From: Christensenella sp.
GTDB taxonomy: Bacteria > Bacillota > Clostridia > Christensenellales > Maliibacteriaceae
Length of the DNA stretch: 8,400 bases
Reading direction: 5' to 3'
NCBI GenBank assembly: GCA_019420085.1
Contig: JAHZHV010000033.1
Coordinates: forward strand, 21,292-29,691
In this document: positions 1 through 6,357 of the stretch, piece after piece
How positions within the stretch are numbered: position 1 is the first letter of the stretch
Layout of the letters: every line of letters starts with the position of its first letter
Position numbers and translations under genes: made by a program
The notes under the pieces: generated by a model
The model's input: only the letters and a program-made list of their open reading frames with translations
Database searches by the model: none
What the model was told of the DNA's origin: nothing

Positions 1-751
1 GCTTGTCGGGGTTGACGCCCGCATGCTCGAGAATATAGGGATAAAAGCTCAGCGTCAGCGCATGATAGGTGGCAAGCGTAAAGACCATAATCAGCGCGCT
101 GACATAGTAATAATTGCGGAACAGCACCCACGGGCGCATCTTATGGCGCACAATGCGCGCCTGTTTTTCCTGCGGCGGCTGCGGCTCGTGAAAGCGCAGG
201 CACGCCACGGCAAAGATGACGCACAGCGCCGTCGTAAGATAGAACAAAAACGGCACGCCCGTATAATCCACGGCGAATCCCACGATCACCGACACCACGG
301 CAAATCCTGCAGCGCCCCACATGCGAAGCGACGCATAGTTAATGCCAAACGGCGCCGCGGTGGAGACAAACCAGGCGTCCTGCAGCGAGCGCGTGGACTG
401 CTTGATCGTGCCGTACACGGACAAAATCGCGTACATCGGCAGCGCGTTTACCGCATACAGTTTCCCGGCCAGCGGCATCAGAAGATACAACAGGCCGTAC
501 AGCAGCATCGACAGCACAAACGTCAGCTTTCCCGAGCGCGTTTTATCCGCGATGATGCCCCACAAAGGCAGCGTCACCATCGCCACGATGCCGCAAACGG
601 AACCCCAAAGGCCGATCTGCTGACTGGTAAAGCCGATCTGCGTCAGATAGACATTGTGATAGTTCATCGGCACAAGCGCCGCAAACGACAGAATCTGAAA
701 TACAATCAACGCCGTTGTAAGACGCCTTGTCTGCTTGTCATACTCGTGCAT
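1..751 (-). CDS. MFS transporter, N-terminal part (gene runs off the left edge)
   Basis: Reading leftward from ATG at 751-749, the frame stays open for 250 codons to the window edge. The start is fixed by GGAGGT five bases upstream and by a consensus promoter at 819-847. The product is a hydrophobic multi-helix inner-membrane protein, with about seven membrane segments in the visible part. A loop after the second helix at residues 65-75 (GIIADKTRSGK) matches the MFS motif A pattern GxxxDxxGxR/K. Residues 139-150 (YASLRMWGAAGF) match the YxxxRxWGxxGF signature of the LacY/NupG-like MFS_1_like group, which in known members are proton-driven sugar or nucleoside symporters. The substrate cannot be read from the sequence. 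A family assignment to MFS is firm; the subgroup is likely. Half or more of the expected length of about 400 residues is visible. Confidence 0.88.
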   Translation of the reverse strand, partial: MHEYDKQTRRLTTALIVFQILSFAALVPMNYHNVYLTQIGFTSQQIGLWGSVCGIVAMVTLPLWGIIADKTRSGKLTFVLSMLLYGLLYLLMPLAGKLYAVNALPMYAILSVYGTIKQSTRSLQDAWFVSTAAPFGINYASLRMWGAAGFAVVSVIVGFAVDYTGVPFLFYLTTALCVIFAVACLRFHEPQPPQEKQARIVRHKMRPWVLFRNYYYVSALIMVFTLATYHALTLSFYPYILEHAGVNPDK

Positions 752-818
752 GCCGCACCTCCCGCTTTTTCTACCCTGCATCCGTGATTCAAGAGGAAAT
801 CTGTATACACAATCTGGC

Positions 819-847
819 ATTATAAAACTGCGCCGCAGGCCTGTCAA
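819..847 (-). promoter_or_regulatory. Sigma-A promoter for the MFS gene
   Basis: On the minus strand TTGACA (847-842) and TATAAT (824-819) are separated by exactly 17 bases: a perfect consensus housekeeping promoter. Transcription would start near 812, leaving a leader of about 60 bases before the MFS start codon. The -35 box lies in the loop of the terminator hairpin of the upstream gene. Confidence 0.8.
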
Positions 848-860
848 GGCATGCGGCGCA
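819..860 (-). terminator. Hairpin terminator after the 893-1552 gene
   Basis: A perfect 9-base-pair stem (829-837 with 852-860, TGCGCCGCA/TGCGGCGCA) is continued after one mismatch by a 3-base-pair inner stem, and closes on the loop TGTCAA at 842-847. On the minus strand the stem is followed by GTTTTATAAT, giving only four consecutive T, so termination may be partial. It lies about 30 bases past the stop codon of the minus-strand membrane protein gene. Confidence 0.6.
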
Positions 861-892
861 CCGGCGCAAATGCGCCGTCATCGATTCGTGCA

Positions 893-1552
893 TCAAGCGC
901 CCCGTCTGCGCGCAGTTTTATTCTCCGGCAGCAAACGCGCCCGTCTGCGGCGGTGAAACGGCGCAATAAAGTCATCGTATCCCAGTAAAAAAACCGTCAG
1001 CGCAAGCAGCAGCATCGCTGCATAGTAGATGGGAACCAGCATGCCGTTTTGTACCCACCAGCTCCATGTAACAAAGAAGTTGCCCGTGTAAACAGTCGTA
1101 ATGACCATGGAAGAGACGGTATAGATCAGCGCACACAAAAGCGCACCCAGCGACACGGCCGACGCTGCGGCGTTCCGGCGCAATAGCAGCAGCACCGCCG
1201 CTGCAGTCATTATAATATAGTACGCAAGATCCGCCGCATGCCGCAGGGCCAAAAGTCCGCTGCCGCTCATGAAGATACCACCGATATTGACCTGATATCC
1301 GCCGCCGACAATCTGCGTCAAAACCGCGGTAGCCAGCAGTCCGCATCCTGCAATCAGATTGCGCGCACGTCCCTTTTGCATCGCTGCGGCAATCAGCGCG
1401 CACGCTGAAACAAAGAAATCCAGATAAAACGCAGCATTTAAGCCTCTGACAATCGCAACAAACAGCCGCCAGGCCGCTACCAAGGAAAATACGCAAAGAC
1501 AGATCCAATATGCCGCAGGCAGACGCACGTCCGCCGCCGCTTTGTTTTGCAT
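893..1552 (-). CDS. Six-helix membrane protein of unknown function
   Basis: 219 residues. The start ATG at 1552-1550 has AAAGGGG nine bases upstream and a good promoter at 1606-1634. Six hydrophobic segments are visible at about residues 14-35, 38-58, 64-84, 107-125, 131-155 and 168-191. The N-terminus is short (about 13 residues) and the C-terminal tail is very basic (RRRRARLL, ending TARRRGA), which by the positive-inside rule puts both ends in the cytoplasm. A conserved-looking aromatic and glycine-rich stretch, TGNFFVTWSWWVQNG at 156-170, precedes the last helix. I do not recognise a family; no catalytic motif or metal ligand cluster is visible. An overlapping minus-strand frame at 972-1634 lacks such a hydrophobic pattern and is a shadow. 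The gene appears monocistronic: its own promoter lies upstream and a hairpin terminator downstream. Confidence 0.8.
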   Translation of the reverse strand: MQNKAAADVRLPAAYWICLCVFSLVAAWRLFVAIVRGLNAAFYLDFFVSACALIAAAMQKGRARNLIAGCGLLATAVLTQIVGGGYQVNIGGIFMSGSGLLALRHAADLAYYIIMTAAAVLLLLRRNAAASAVSLGALLCALIYTVSSMVITTVYTGNFFVTWSWWVQNGMLVPIYYAAMLLLALTVFLLGYDDFIAPFHRRRRARLLPENKTARRRGA

Positions 1553-1605
1553 CGCCGATTACCCCTTTCACGCCGCTTCTTTGCGGTTTTACAAATTCTT
1601 TTCCC

Positions 1606-1634
1606 AGTATAGCACACGCCTTTGCACGTGACAA
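1606..1634 (-). promoter_or_regulatory. Sigma-A promoter for the 893-1552 membrane protein
   Basis: On the minus strand TTGTCA (1634-1629) is followed after 17 bases by TATACT (1611-1606). TGC precedes the -10 box directly, making it an extended -10 promoter. Transcription would begin near 1599, about 47 bases before the start codon. Confidence 0.7.
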
Positions 1635-1665
1635 TGCGTCACAGGCGCCCCCATAAAATTGTCGG

Positions 1666-1694
1666 TTGACACCTTCCCTGTTTCCTGCTATACT
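1666..1694 (+). promoter_or_regulatory. Sigma-A promoter for the two tRNA-Ser genes
   Basis: TTGACA (1666-1671), 17-base spacer, extended -10 TGC-TATACT (1686-1694). Transcription would start near 1701, only a few bases before the mature end of the first tRNA, as is common for strong tRNA promoters. It diverges from the promoter at 1606-1634. Confidence 0.8.
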
Positions 1695-1707
1695 GGGTTG
1701 GTATCGG

Positions 1708-1796
1708 GGAGAGATGTCCGAGCGGTTTATGGAGCCGGTCTTGAAAACCGGTGATGCCGAAAGGCACCGGGGGTTCGAATCCCTCTCTCTCCGCCA
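1708..1796 (+). tRNA. tRNA-Ser (anticodon TGA), CCA encoded
   Basis: A complete class II tRNA cloverleaf. The acceptor stem GGAGAGA (1708-1714) pairs with TCTCTCC (1786-1792), followed by discriminator G1793 and an encoded CCA (1794-1796). The anticodon stem CCGGT/ACCGG (1735-1739, 1747-1751) closes the seven-base loop with anticodon TGA at 1742-1744. The long variable arm TGCC-GAAA-GGCA (1755-1766) is diagnostic of serine/leucine-type tRNAs. The T stem GGGGG/CCCTC (1769-1773, 1781-1785) encloses TTCGAAT. It reads UCA and, by wobble, other UCN codons. Confidence 0.97.
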
Positions 1797-1816
1797 ATTT
1801 CATATTTGTAGGGCAT

Positions 1817-1905
1817 GGAGAAGTACTCAAGTGGCCGAAGAGGCGCCCCTGCTAAGGGTGTAGGTCGCGAATAGCGGCGCGAGGGTTCAAATCCCTCCTT
1901 CTCCG
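1817..1905 (+). tRNA. tRNA-Ser (anticodon GCT), CCA not encoded
   Basis: A second class II tRNA, 20 bases after the first and probably on the same transcript. The acceptor stem GGAGAAG (1817-1823) pairs with CTTCTCC (1898-1904), with discriminator G1905. The next bases are CTC, so CCA must be added after transcription, unlike its neighbour. Anticodon GCT is at 1851-1853 in the loop closed by CGCCC/GGGTG. The variable arm GTCGC-GAATA-GCGGC (1864-1878) and the T arm GAGGG-TTCAAAT-CCCTC (1881-1897) are intact. It decodes AGC and AGU. Confidence 0.97.
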
Positions 1906-1911
1906 CTCAAA

Positions 1912-1957
1912 AAGAGACAAACTTATTTTAGCGAAAGTTTGTCTCTTCTTTTATTCT
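1912..1957 (+). terminator. Rho-independent terminator of the tRNA-Ser operon
   Basis: A perfect 13-base-pair stem (AAGAGACAAACTT at 1912-1924 with AAGTTTGTCTCTT at 1935-1947) with a 10-base loop is followed by CTTTTATTCTT. It begins only seven bases after the second tRNA. The A-rich left flank could let it work weakly in the other direction too. Confidence 0.9.
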
Positions 1958-2071
1958 TAAAACAAGTTAAAAAATTTCCTCATCATAATATGCATATATA
2001 CATCATTTCCATGTCTTTTATACAAAATATAACTTTTTCTAAGTATACGACATTCTAAATCACATCATGTA

Positions 2072-2099
2072 TTGGCTTCTGTCTTTTTTCGTTATAAAA
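2072..2099 (+). promoter_or_regulatory. Weak candidate promoter for the zinc-ribbon gene
   Basis: TTGGCT (2072-2077) and TATAAA (2093-2098) are separated by 15 bases, shorter than the usual 17. It is the best promoter-like pair between the tRNA terminator and the start at 2127, and would give a leader of about 20 bases. The surrounding DNA is so AT-rich that chance matches are expected. Confidence 0.3.
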
Positions 2100-2126
2100 T
2101 CTACAAAAATGGTTGGGAGATATAAT

Positions 2127-2414
2127 ATGGCACTCAATATAAAGTGTCCCAAATGCGGAAGCACAAAAGTGCAGTTATCATCTGAAAAGAGTAAACATGG
2201 TTGTCTTTGGATGATTTTGTTTGGTATATGGTACTTTATGTGGATCATGGCAAAATGGTTTGTCGGAATGATGATTTTCCTTTGCTATGATTGGTGGATG
2301 GCAATCATAAAAAAATCTACCGGCAAAGGATACGTGTGGCAATCAAAAGGATGGTTTTCCACTAAAAAAAGAATCTATTTCTGTCATGATTGTGGGCACA
2401 ATTTCAGAGCATAA
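2127..2414 (+). CDS. Small zinc-ribbon membrane protein
   Basis: 95 residues from ATG at 2127, preceded by GGGAGA at seven bases. An in-frame ATG at 2067 has no such site, so the shorter form is preferred. Two cysteine pairs, CPKC at residues 7-10 and CHDC at 86-89 (followed by GHNF), are spaced like the two knuckles of a zinc ribbon but lie at opposite ends of the chain. Between them residues 26-61 are hydrophobic and rich in Trp and Met, long enough for one long or two short membrane segments, followed by a Lys/Gly-rich stretch. If both knuckles bind one zinc, the two ends must be on the same face of the membrane, which suggests a helical hairpin. The gene is AT-rich compared with its neighbours, stands alone between two terminators, and sits next to tRNA genes, all compatible with transfer. 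The function is unknown. Confidence 0.72.
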   Translation: MALNIKCPKCGSTKVQLSSEKSKHGCLWMILFGIWYFMWIMAKWFVGMMIFLCYDWWMAIIKKSTGKGYVWQSKGWFSTKKRIYFCHDCGHNFRA

Positions 2415-2420
2415 TTGTAA

Positions 2421-2436
2421 CTGTATCATGATACAG
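2421..2436. repeat. 16-base perfect palindrome
   Basis: CTGTATCATGATACAG is an exact two-fold palindrome, seven bases after the stop codon of the zinc-ribbon gene and eleven before its terminator stem. It could be an operator for a dimeric regulator or a chance feature; no T tract follows it, so it is not a terminator by itself. Confidence 0.45.
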
Positions 2437-2446
2437 CAATCATCTT

Positions 2447-2500
2447 CCAATCACACCCTTCGCAATCATAAAGAGGGTGTGATTGGATTTTATCGTTTTC
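2447..2500 (+). terminator. Rho-independent terminator after the zinc-ribbon gene
   Basis: A perfect 13-base-pair stem (CCAATCACACCCT at 2447-2459 with AGGGTGTGATTGG at 2474-2486) with a 14-base loop is followed by ATTTTATCGTTTT. The T tract lies only on the plus-strand side, so it serves the 2127-2414 gene. Confidence 0.85.
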
Positions 2501-2841
2501 CGCGCGATACTTCTTTTTGCACGATATTGCAGGAGTTTTTGCTCATCACATCCGATATTGCCAATCCCGTTCATTTCTCATGACATAGTCGATTGTGCGT
2601 ATGGTATGTCTCATTTATTACCAATGTAATTTAAAATTCTTTCCATTGATATCCAATCGAATTTACCCTGTCTTAATTTGAGTCTTTGTGTTTTTAACTC
2701 CATTTCATACAAAAGCACATGATTGTAACCCTGCACACAACACGGTATTTCTCCCGCAATGCACGCCGGATGATTCAAATATGATACAATATCCGTACCA
2801 TATCTTTTGTCCGCATGCCGGATAAAAACGCGAGGTTTGCA
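2500..2841. other. AT-rich stretch with no convincing intact gene
   Basis: No frame on either strand combines a ribosome site, start and sensible length. Two minus-strand pieces have protein-like composition. One ends in a stop at 2611-2613, with the C-terminal residues HVLLYEMELKTQRLKLRQGK and FDWISMERILNYIGNK. The other is a short piece at about 2496-2570 containing DVMSKNSCNIVQKEV. The first would need a start inside the oppositely oriented helicase gene (ATG at 2931), which is unlikely, so it is better read as the tail of a decayed gene. Its spacing of hydrophobic strand, charged stretch and FDWISMERI is loosely like the end of a Nudix hydrolase, but no Nudix box is present. Identity is not claimed. 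Confidence 0.3.
2782..2790 (+). promoter_or_regulatory. Candidate extended -10 promoter for the helicase gene
   Basis: TGATACAAT (2782-2790) matches the extended -10 form TGnTACAAT. At the proper distance upstream (about 2762-2767) there is no good -35 box, so it would be a moderate promoter relying on the TG element. The start would fall near 2797, about 45 bases before the helicase ATG. Confidence 0.4.
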
Positions 2842-5523
2842 ATGACACAGAATCCATACGAAGGTGTTCTGCAATTCAAAGGAAAATGGCGCGACTATCA
2901 GCAGCGCGTCCTGACCAACGCGCAGCACCATTTAAACGATGGGAAAGTACATATCGTCGCCGCACCGGGGTCTGGAAAAACGACGCTTGGCATTGAGCTG
3001 ATCCGCCGTCTGGGGAAACCGTGCCTGATCCTGTCGCCAAGCATCACCATCCGCCAGCAATGGCTGCACCGCATTGAAGAAGGTTTTCTTGTCGCCGGAA
3101 ACAGACCGGAGGATCTTCTTTCCAATGATCTTCGGCAGATGCGTGCCATCACCGCAATCACCTACCAGGCGCTGTACAGCGCCATGCAGCACGACGAGGG
3201 CGAACTTGCGGACGAGGAAGACGATGCGCCGCAGGCAGAGTCGGTGGATTTTCGGGACTTTGACATCATCCAGCAGGTAAAAGCCGCAGGCGTACAGACC
3301 GTGTGTCTGGATGAAGCGCATCATCTGCGCAGTCAGTGGTGGAACGCACTGGAAGCGTTTTTAAAATCGTTTCCCGAAATGACAGTCATTGCACTGACGG
3401 CAACGCCGCCCTATGACAGTACGCCCGCGCAATGGAAGCGCTACATCGACCTTTGCGGTCCCATCGATGAGGAGATCTTCACACCGGAACTGGTGTGCGA
3501 AGGCAGCCTGTGTCCGCACGAGGACTACGTCTATTTCAACTGGCCCACAAAGGCAGAACTTGACAAAATCCAGACGCAGCAGCAGGCGGTGCAGGAACTG
3601 TACGACGCACTTTTGGCGGATCGCACGTTTACAGACAGCATCGCCTCCCATAAGGGACTGCATTGCGGCGAAGCGTGCAGCGAATTTTTTCTGGACCATC
3701 CCGAATACTTTTCATCGCTTCTGATCTTCTGCCAGGCGCAGAATGTTGCGTTTTCTCCCTACTTAAAAGAACTGATCGGGACAAAGGGAAGGCTGCCCGA
3801 TCTGGATATGCACTGGCTGGAAACACTCCTGCAGGGCTTTCTATACGACGACGCCGATTCTTATTGCGCCGCCCCGGCGCAGCGGCAGCAGCTGCTTCAA
3901 TCACTCAAAGAAGCCGGCTGCATACACCGCAACCGCGTCGTTTTGACGCAGCAGGAAGCATTGCAGAAACTGCTGATGAAAAGTCAGGGGAAAATGGAAA
4001 GCATCGGGACAATTGTGCAGGCCGAATACAATGCCCTGGGAGAAAATCTTCGTCTGCTTGTCCTGTGCGACTACATTAAAAAAGATGCGCTGCCGCTTGT
4101 TGGATCGGAGCGTCCGCTTTTGTCCGAGCTCGGCGCCGTACCGATTTTTGAATCGCTGCGGCGCAAAGCCGTCGCGGGCGTTCGTCTGGGGTGTCTCAGC
4201 GGCACGGTGGTGCTGCTTCCGCTTGACACGCAGCAGGCACTGCAGGCGCAGCTTGCCCCCTATGGGGAAAGCGCGGCGCTGTCCCCGATGAAAGACACCG
4301 GCTACGGTCTTTTGCACAGCAGCGGCGGGCGCAGCACGCATCTTGTCGCAGCGGTAACGGCGCTGTTTTCGCAGGGAAAGATCAACACGCTGATCGGCAC
4401 AAAATCTCTGCTTGGCGAGGGCTGGGACGCGCCCTGCATCAATACGCTGATTTTGGCGACCTATGTGGGCTCTTTTATGCTCAGCAATCAGATGCGCGGA
4501 CGCACGATCCGCATTGACCGCACACATCCGCAAAAGACGGGCAACATCTGGCATCTTGCATGTGTCTTTCCGCAAAAAGCGGAAAAGAACGCGGACACGG
4601 AACTTTGCGGCGATTATGAGACGCTTGTGCGCCGTTTCGACGCCTTTTTAGGCGTCTCCTGGAAAGAAAACTGTATTGAAAGCGGCATCGACCGGCTGGG
4701 GATTGCGTCTTTTCATACCCGCAGGCAAATGGACCAGATCAATCAGACCATGCTTGCACGGGCAGCGGATCGGGACGCACTGCGCGCACGCTGGCAGGAT
4801 GCTCTCGGCGTCATATACGGCGGCATGCAGGTCGAGCAGGTGGAGTCCGTCCCCGCATCGGACGTACCGACCGGATATGTGTTTATCCACGCGCTGGGCA
4901 TGGAAATTCTCAGTATTATCGTGGGCGTATTGCTGACAGCCGGGCGGGTCATGTTACACAACGCGCAAGCACCGGTCTTGTTCGCACTTGGCGCCGGGCT
5001 GTGCGCCGCCGCTTTTTTCGCAGCCAAATATGCAGTAAAGCTGTTTCGCTTCAGCACACCCGCACGGCGGATGAAGCGCATCGCGCAGGCGGTTACAGAC
5101 GCACTGCTTGAAATCGGCGCACTGGAAGACGGTGCGCATTGCAAGGCCGCCGTCCAGGATACAGACGGCACATACATCGGCACATGGCTGCGCGGCGGAA
5201 CCATGCGGGATAAGACGACGTTTTCGGGCTGCATGCAGGAAATCTGGGGCGTGATCGATAATCCAAGATATTTATTGACGCGAAAGACAAGATGCGTAAA
5301 AAGCAGCGAATATTACTGCGTACCGGAAGTATTCGCAAACCGCAAGGAGCGCGCCGCCGTCTTTGAAAAACACATGCGCCGCGTACTGGGCAATTACCAT
5401 CTTGTCTATACGCGCACGCCGCAGGGACGTAAAACGCTGCTTCGTGCGCGGACAAGATCCTTTGTCAACAAAAATCAAAGCGTGCTGCTTGGGAAAAAAG
5501 TCGCAAAGGGCAAGTATGAATAA
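2842..5523 (+). CDS. Membrane-anchored SF2 DEAH-type helicase
   Basis: 893 residues from ATG at 2842, chosen because GAGG lies six bases upstream; the in-frame ATG at 2815 has no ribosome site. Superfamily 2 ATP-dependent helicase/translocase motifs appear in order: WRDYQQ (16-21), Walker A APGSGKTT (41-48), DEAH with following H (157-161), motif III TAT (186-188), motif IV-like LRLLVLCDYIK (403-413), motif V GEGWDAP (525-531) and motif VI NQMRGRTIR (549-557). All catalytic residues, including DEAH and the arginines of motif VI, are intact. About 210 residues (roughly 190-400) separate the two RecA lobes, a large insertion. Unusually, two hydrophobic segments at about 680-701 and 711-735 form a membrane hairpin, followed by the basic RFSTPARRMKR and a soluble domain of about 150 residues. 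Both ends would be cytoplasmic. The substrate is unknown; defence or DNA/RNA processing are possible. A GNAT gene follows 84 bases later on the same strand. Confidence 0.88.
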   Translation: MTQNPYEGVLQFKGKWRDYQQRVLTNAQHHLNDGKVHIVAAPGSGKTTLGIELIRRLGKPCLILSPSITIRQQWLHRIEEGFLVAGNRPEDLLSNDLRQMRAITAITYQALYSAMQHDEGELADEEDDAPQAESVDFRDFDIIQQVKAAGVQTVCLDEAHHLRSQWWNALEAFLKSFPEMTVIALTATPPYDSTPAQWKRYIDLCGPIDEEIFTPELVCEGSLCPHEDYVYFNWPTKAELDKIQTQQQAVQELYDALLADRTFTDSIASHKGLHCGEACSEFFLDHPEYFSSLLIFCQAQNVAFSPYLKELIGTKGRLPDLDMHWLETLLQGFLYDDADSYCAAPAQRQQLLQSLKEAGCIHRNRVVLTQQEALQKLLMKSQGKMESIGTIVQAEYNALGENLRLLVLCDYIKKDALPLVGSERPLLSELGAVPIFESLRRKAVAGVRLGCLSGTVVLLPLDTQQALQAQLAPYGESAALSPMKDTGYGLLHSSGGRSTHLVAAVTALFSQGKINTLIGTKSLLGEGWDAPCINTLILATYVGSFMLSNQMRGRTIRIDRTHPQKTGNIWHLACVFPQKAEKNADTELCGDYETLVRRFDAFLGVSWKENCIESGIDRLGIASFHTRRQMDQINQTMLARAADRDALRARWQDALGVIYGGMQVEQVESVPASDVPTGYVFIHALGMEILSIIVGVLLTAGRVMLHNAQAPVLFALGAGLCAAAFFAAKYAVKLFRFSTPARRMKRIAQAVTDALLEIGALEDGAHCKAAVQDTDGTYIGTWLRGGTMRDKTTFSGCMQEIWGVIDNPRYLLTRKTRCVKSSEYYCVPEVFANRKERAAVFEKHMRRVLGNYHLVYTRTPQGRKTLLRARTRSFVNKNQSVLLGKKVAKGKYE

Positions 5524-5607
5524 ACTTTCCCGCATTGTGCAATCTTCCGGGCAGGTATGCGCCTGTTTTGCCGGGGTAATCGGCAACGATAAAATAAGGA
5601 GAATTTC

Positions 5608-6219
5608 ATGCACATCCGCAATGAAACGCCGCGCGACTATGCGGCAGTGGAAAACGTAACGCGCGAGGCATTCTGGAACGTGTACCGTCCGGGCTGTCTG
5701 GAACACTATATTGTGCACGTTCTGCGCACGGATCCTGCCTTCGTGCCGGAACTGGATCTTGTACTGGAAGACGGCGGACAACTGATCGGGCATATCCTGT
5801 ACATGCGTGCCGGGATTGTGTGCGACAACGCACAAACGCTTCCCGTCATGACGTTCGGACCGGTCAGCATCCATCCCGCATATCAGCGGCGCGGGCTGGG
5901 CACGCTTCTGATTGAGGAATCCATGCGCCGCGCGCGCCGTCTTGGCGCAGGTGCACTGTGCATCGAAGGAAATCCCGGTTTTTACGGCCGTCTGGGTTTT
6001 GTGCCGGCCGGCGTCCACGGTGTCCGCTGGCATGGTGCGCCGCCGGATGAAATTGTGCCGTATTTTCTGATCCGCGAACTGGAACCCGGTTTCCTGCATG
6101 GCATTGCCGGCGTCTACCATACGCCCGCGGGGTACGGCGTATCGCAAGCCGACGCGGAGCGATTCGATCAAAACTTCCCGCCAAAGCAAAAACGCGTGCT
6201 TCCCGGACAGCTATTCTGA
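5608..6219 (+). CDS. GNAT family N-acetyltransferase (YhbS-like)
   Basis: 203 residues from ATG at 5608, with AAGGAG six bases upstream. The fold is the GNAT acyl-CoA transferase: the beta-strand 4 segment TFGPVSIHP (82-90) leads into the acetyl-CoA pyrophosphate loop QRRGLG (93-98, matching Q/RxxGxG/A) and helix LLIEESMRRAR. The strand LCIEG (117-121) and the late motif FYGRLGF (125-131) are typical of the YhbS/COG3153 subgroup. That group is built to acetylate a primary amine, but the acceptor (protein, metabolite or drug) cannot be deduced. The C-terminal 60 residues continue beyond the usual core, as in that subgroup. It lies 84 bases after the helicase with no clear terminator between, so it may share the transcript. 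A strong terminator follows. Confidence 0.88.
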   Translation: MHIRNETPRDYAAVENVTREAFWNVYRPGCLEHYIVHVLRTDPAFVPELDLVLEDGGQLIGHILYMRAGIVCDNAQTLPVMTFGPVSIHPAYQRRGLGTLLIEESMRRARRLGAGALCIEGNPGFYGRLGFVPAGVHGVRWHGAPPDEIVPYFLIRELEPGFLHGIAGVYHTPAGYGVSQADAERFDQNFPPKQKRVLPGQLF

Positions 6220-6226
6220 TTTCATC

Positions 6227-6269
6227 TGCCATGCCCCGCAGCAAAATCCGCGCAGGGCATGGCATTTTT
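6227..6269 (+). terminator. Rho-independent terminator after the GNAT gene
   Basis: TGCCATGCCC (6227-6236) pairs perfectly with GGGCATGGCA (6255-6264) around an 18-base loop and is followed by TTTTTG. It starts eight bases after the GNAT stop codon. Confidence 0.85.
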
Positions 6270-6357
6270 GTGTTCAAACAGGTATTCCATAAAACACAAA
6301 TCACCTTTCTGTGCATCCATTAAAAACACATTTTAAAACAACAATTCCCACGCGCAT

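Noticed and set aside
23..787. Plus-strand 254-codon frame over the MFS gene
   Set aside because: Arg/His/Gln-rich low-quality composition, no ribosome site, and fully antisense to a clear MFS coding sequence with motif A.
1639..1830. Minus-strand 63-codon frame with EREGFEPP and FQDRLHKPLGHLSP
   Set aside because: It is the antisense reading of the tRNA-Ser(TGA) gene, a well-known source of false hypothetical proteins. The plus-strand frame at 1666-1863 runs over the same tRNAs and is also false.
3901..4575. Minus-strand 224-codon frame inside the helicase
   Set aside because: Antisense shadow of a GC-rich coding region; no ribosome site, and composition rich in Arg, Gln and Ala with no recognisable motif.
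5568..5595. TTGCCG and TAAAAT as a promoter, and TTGCCG/CGGCAA as a hairpin, before the GNAT gene
   Set aside because: Transcription would start about six bases before the ATG and exclude the ribosome site. The six-base hairpin has no T tract, so it is not a convincing terminator.
5272..6189. Minus-strand 305-codon frame across the helicase end and GNAT gene
   Set aside because: It crosses two genes with complete motifs on the other strand and has no recognisable domain.
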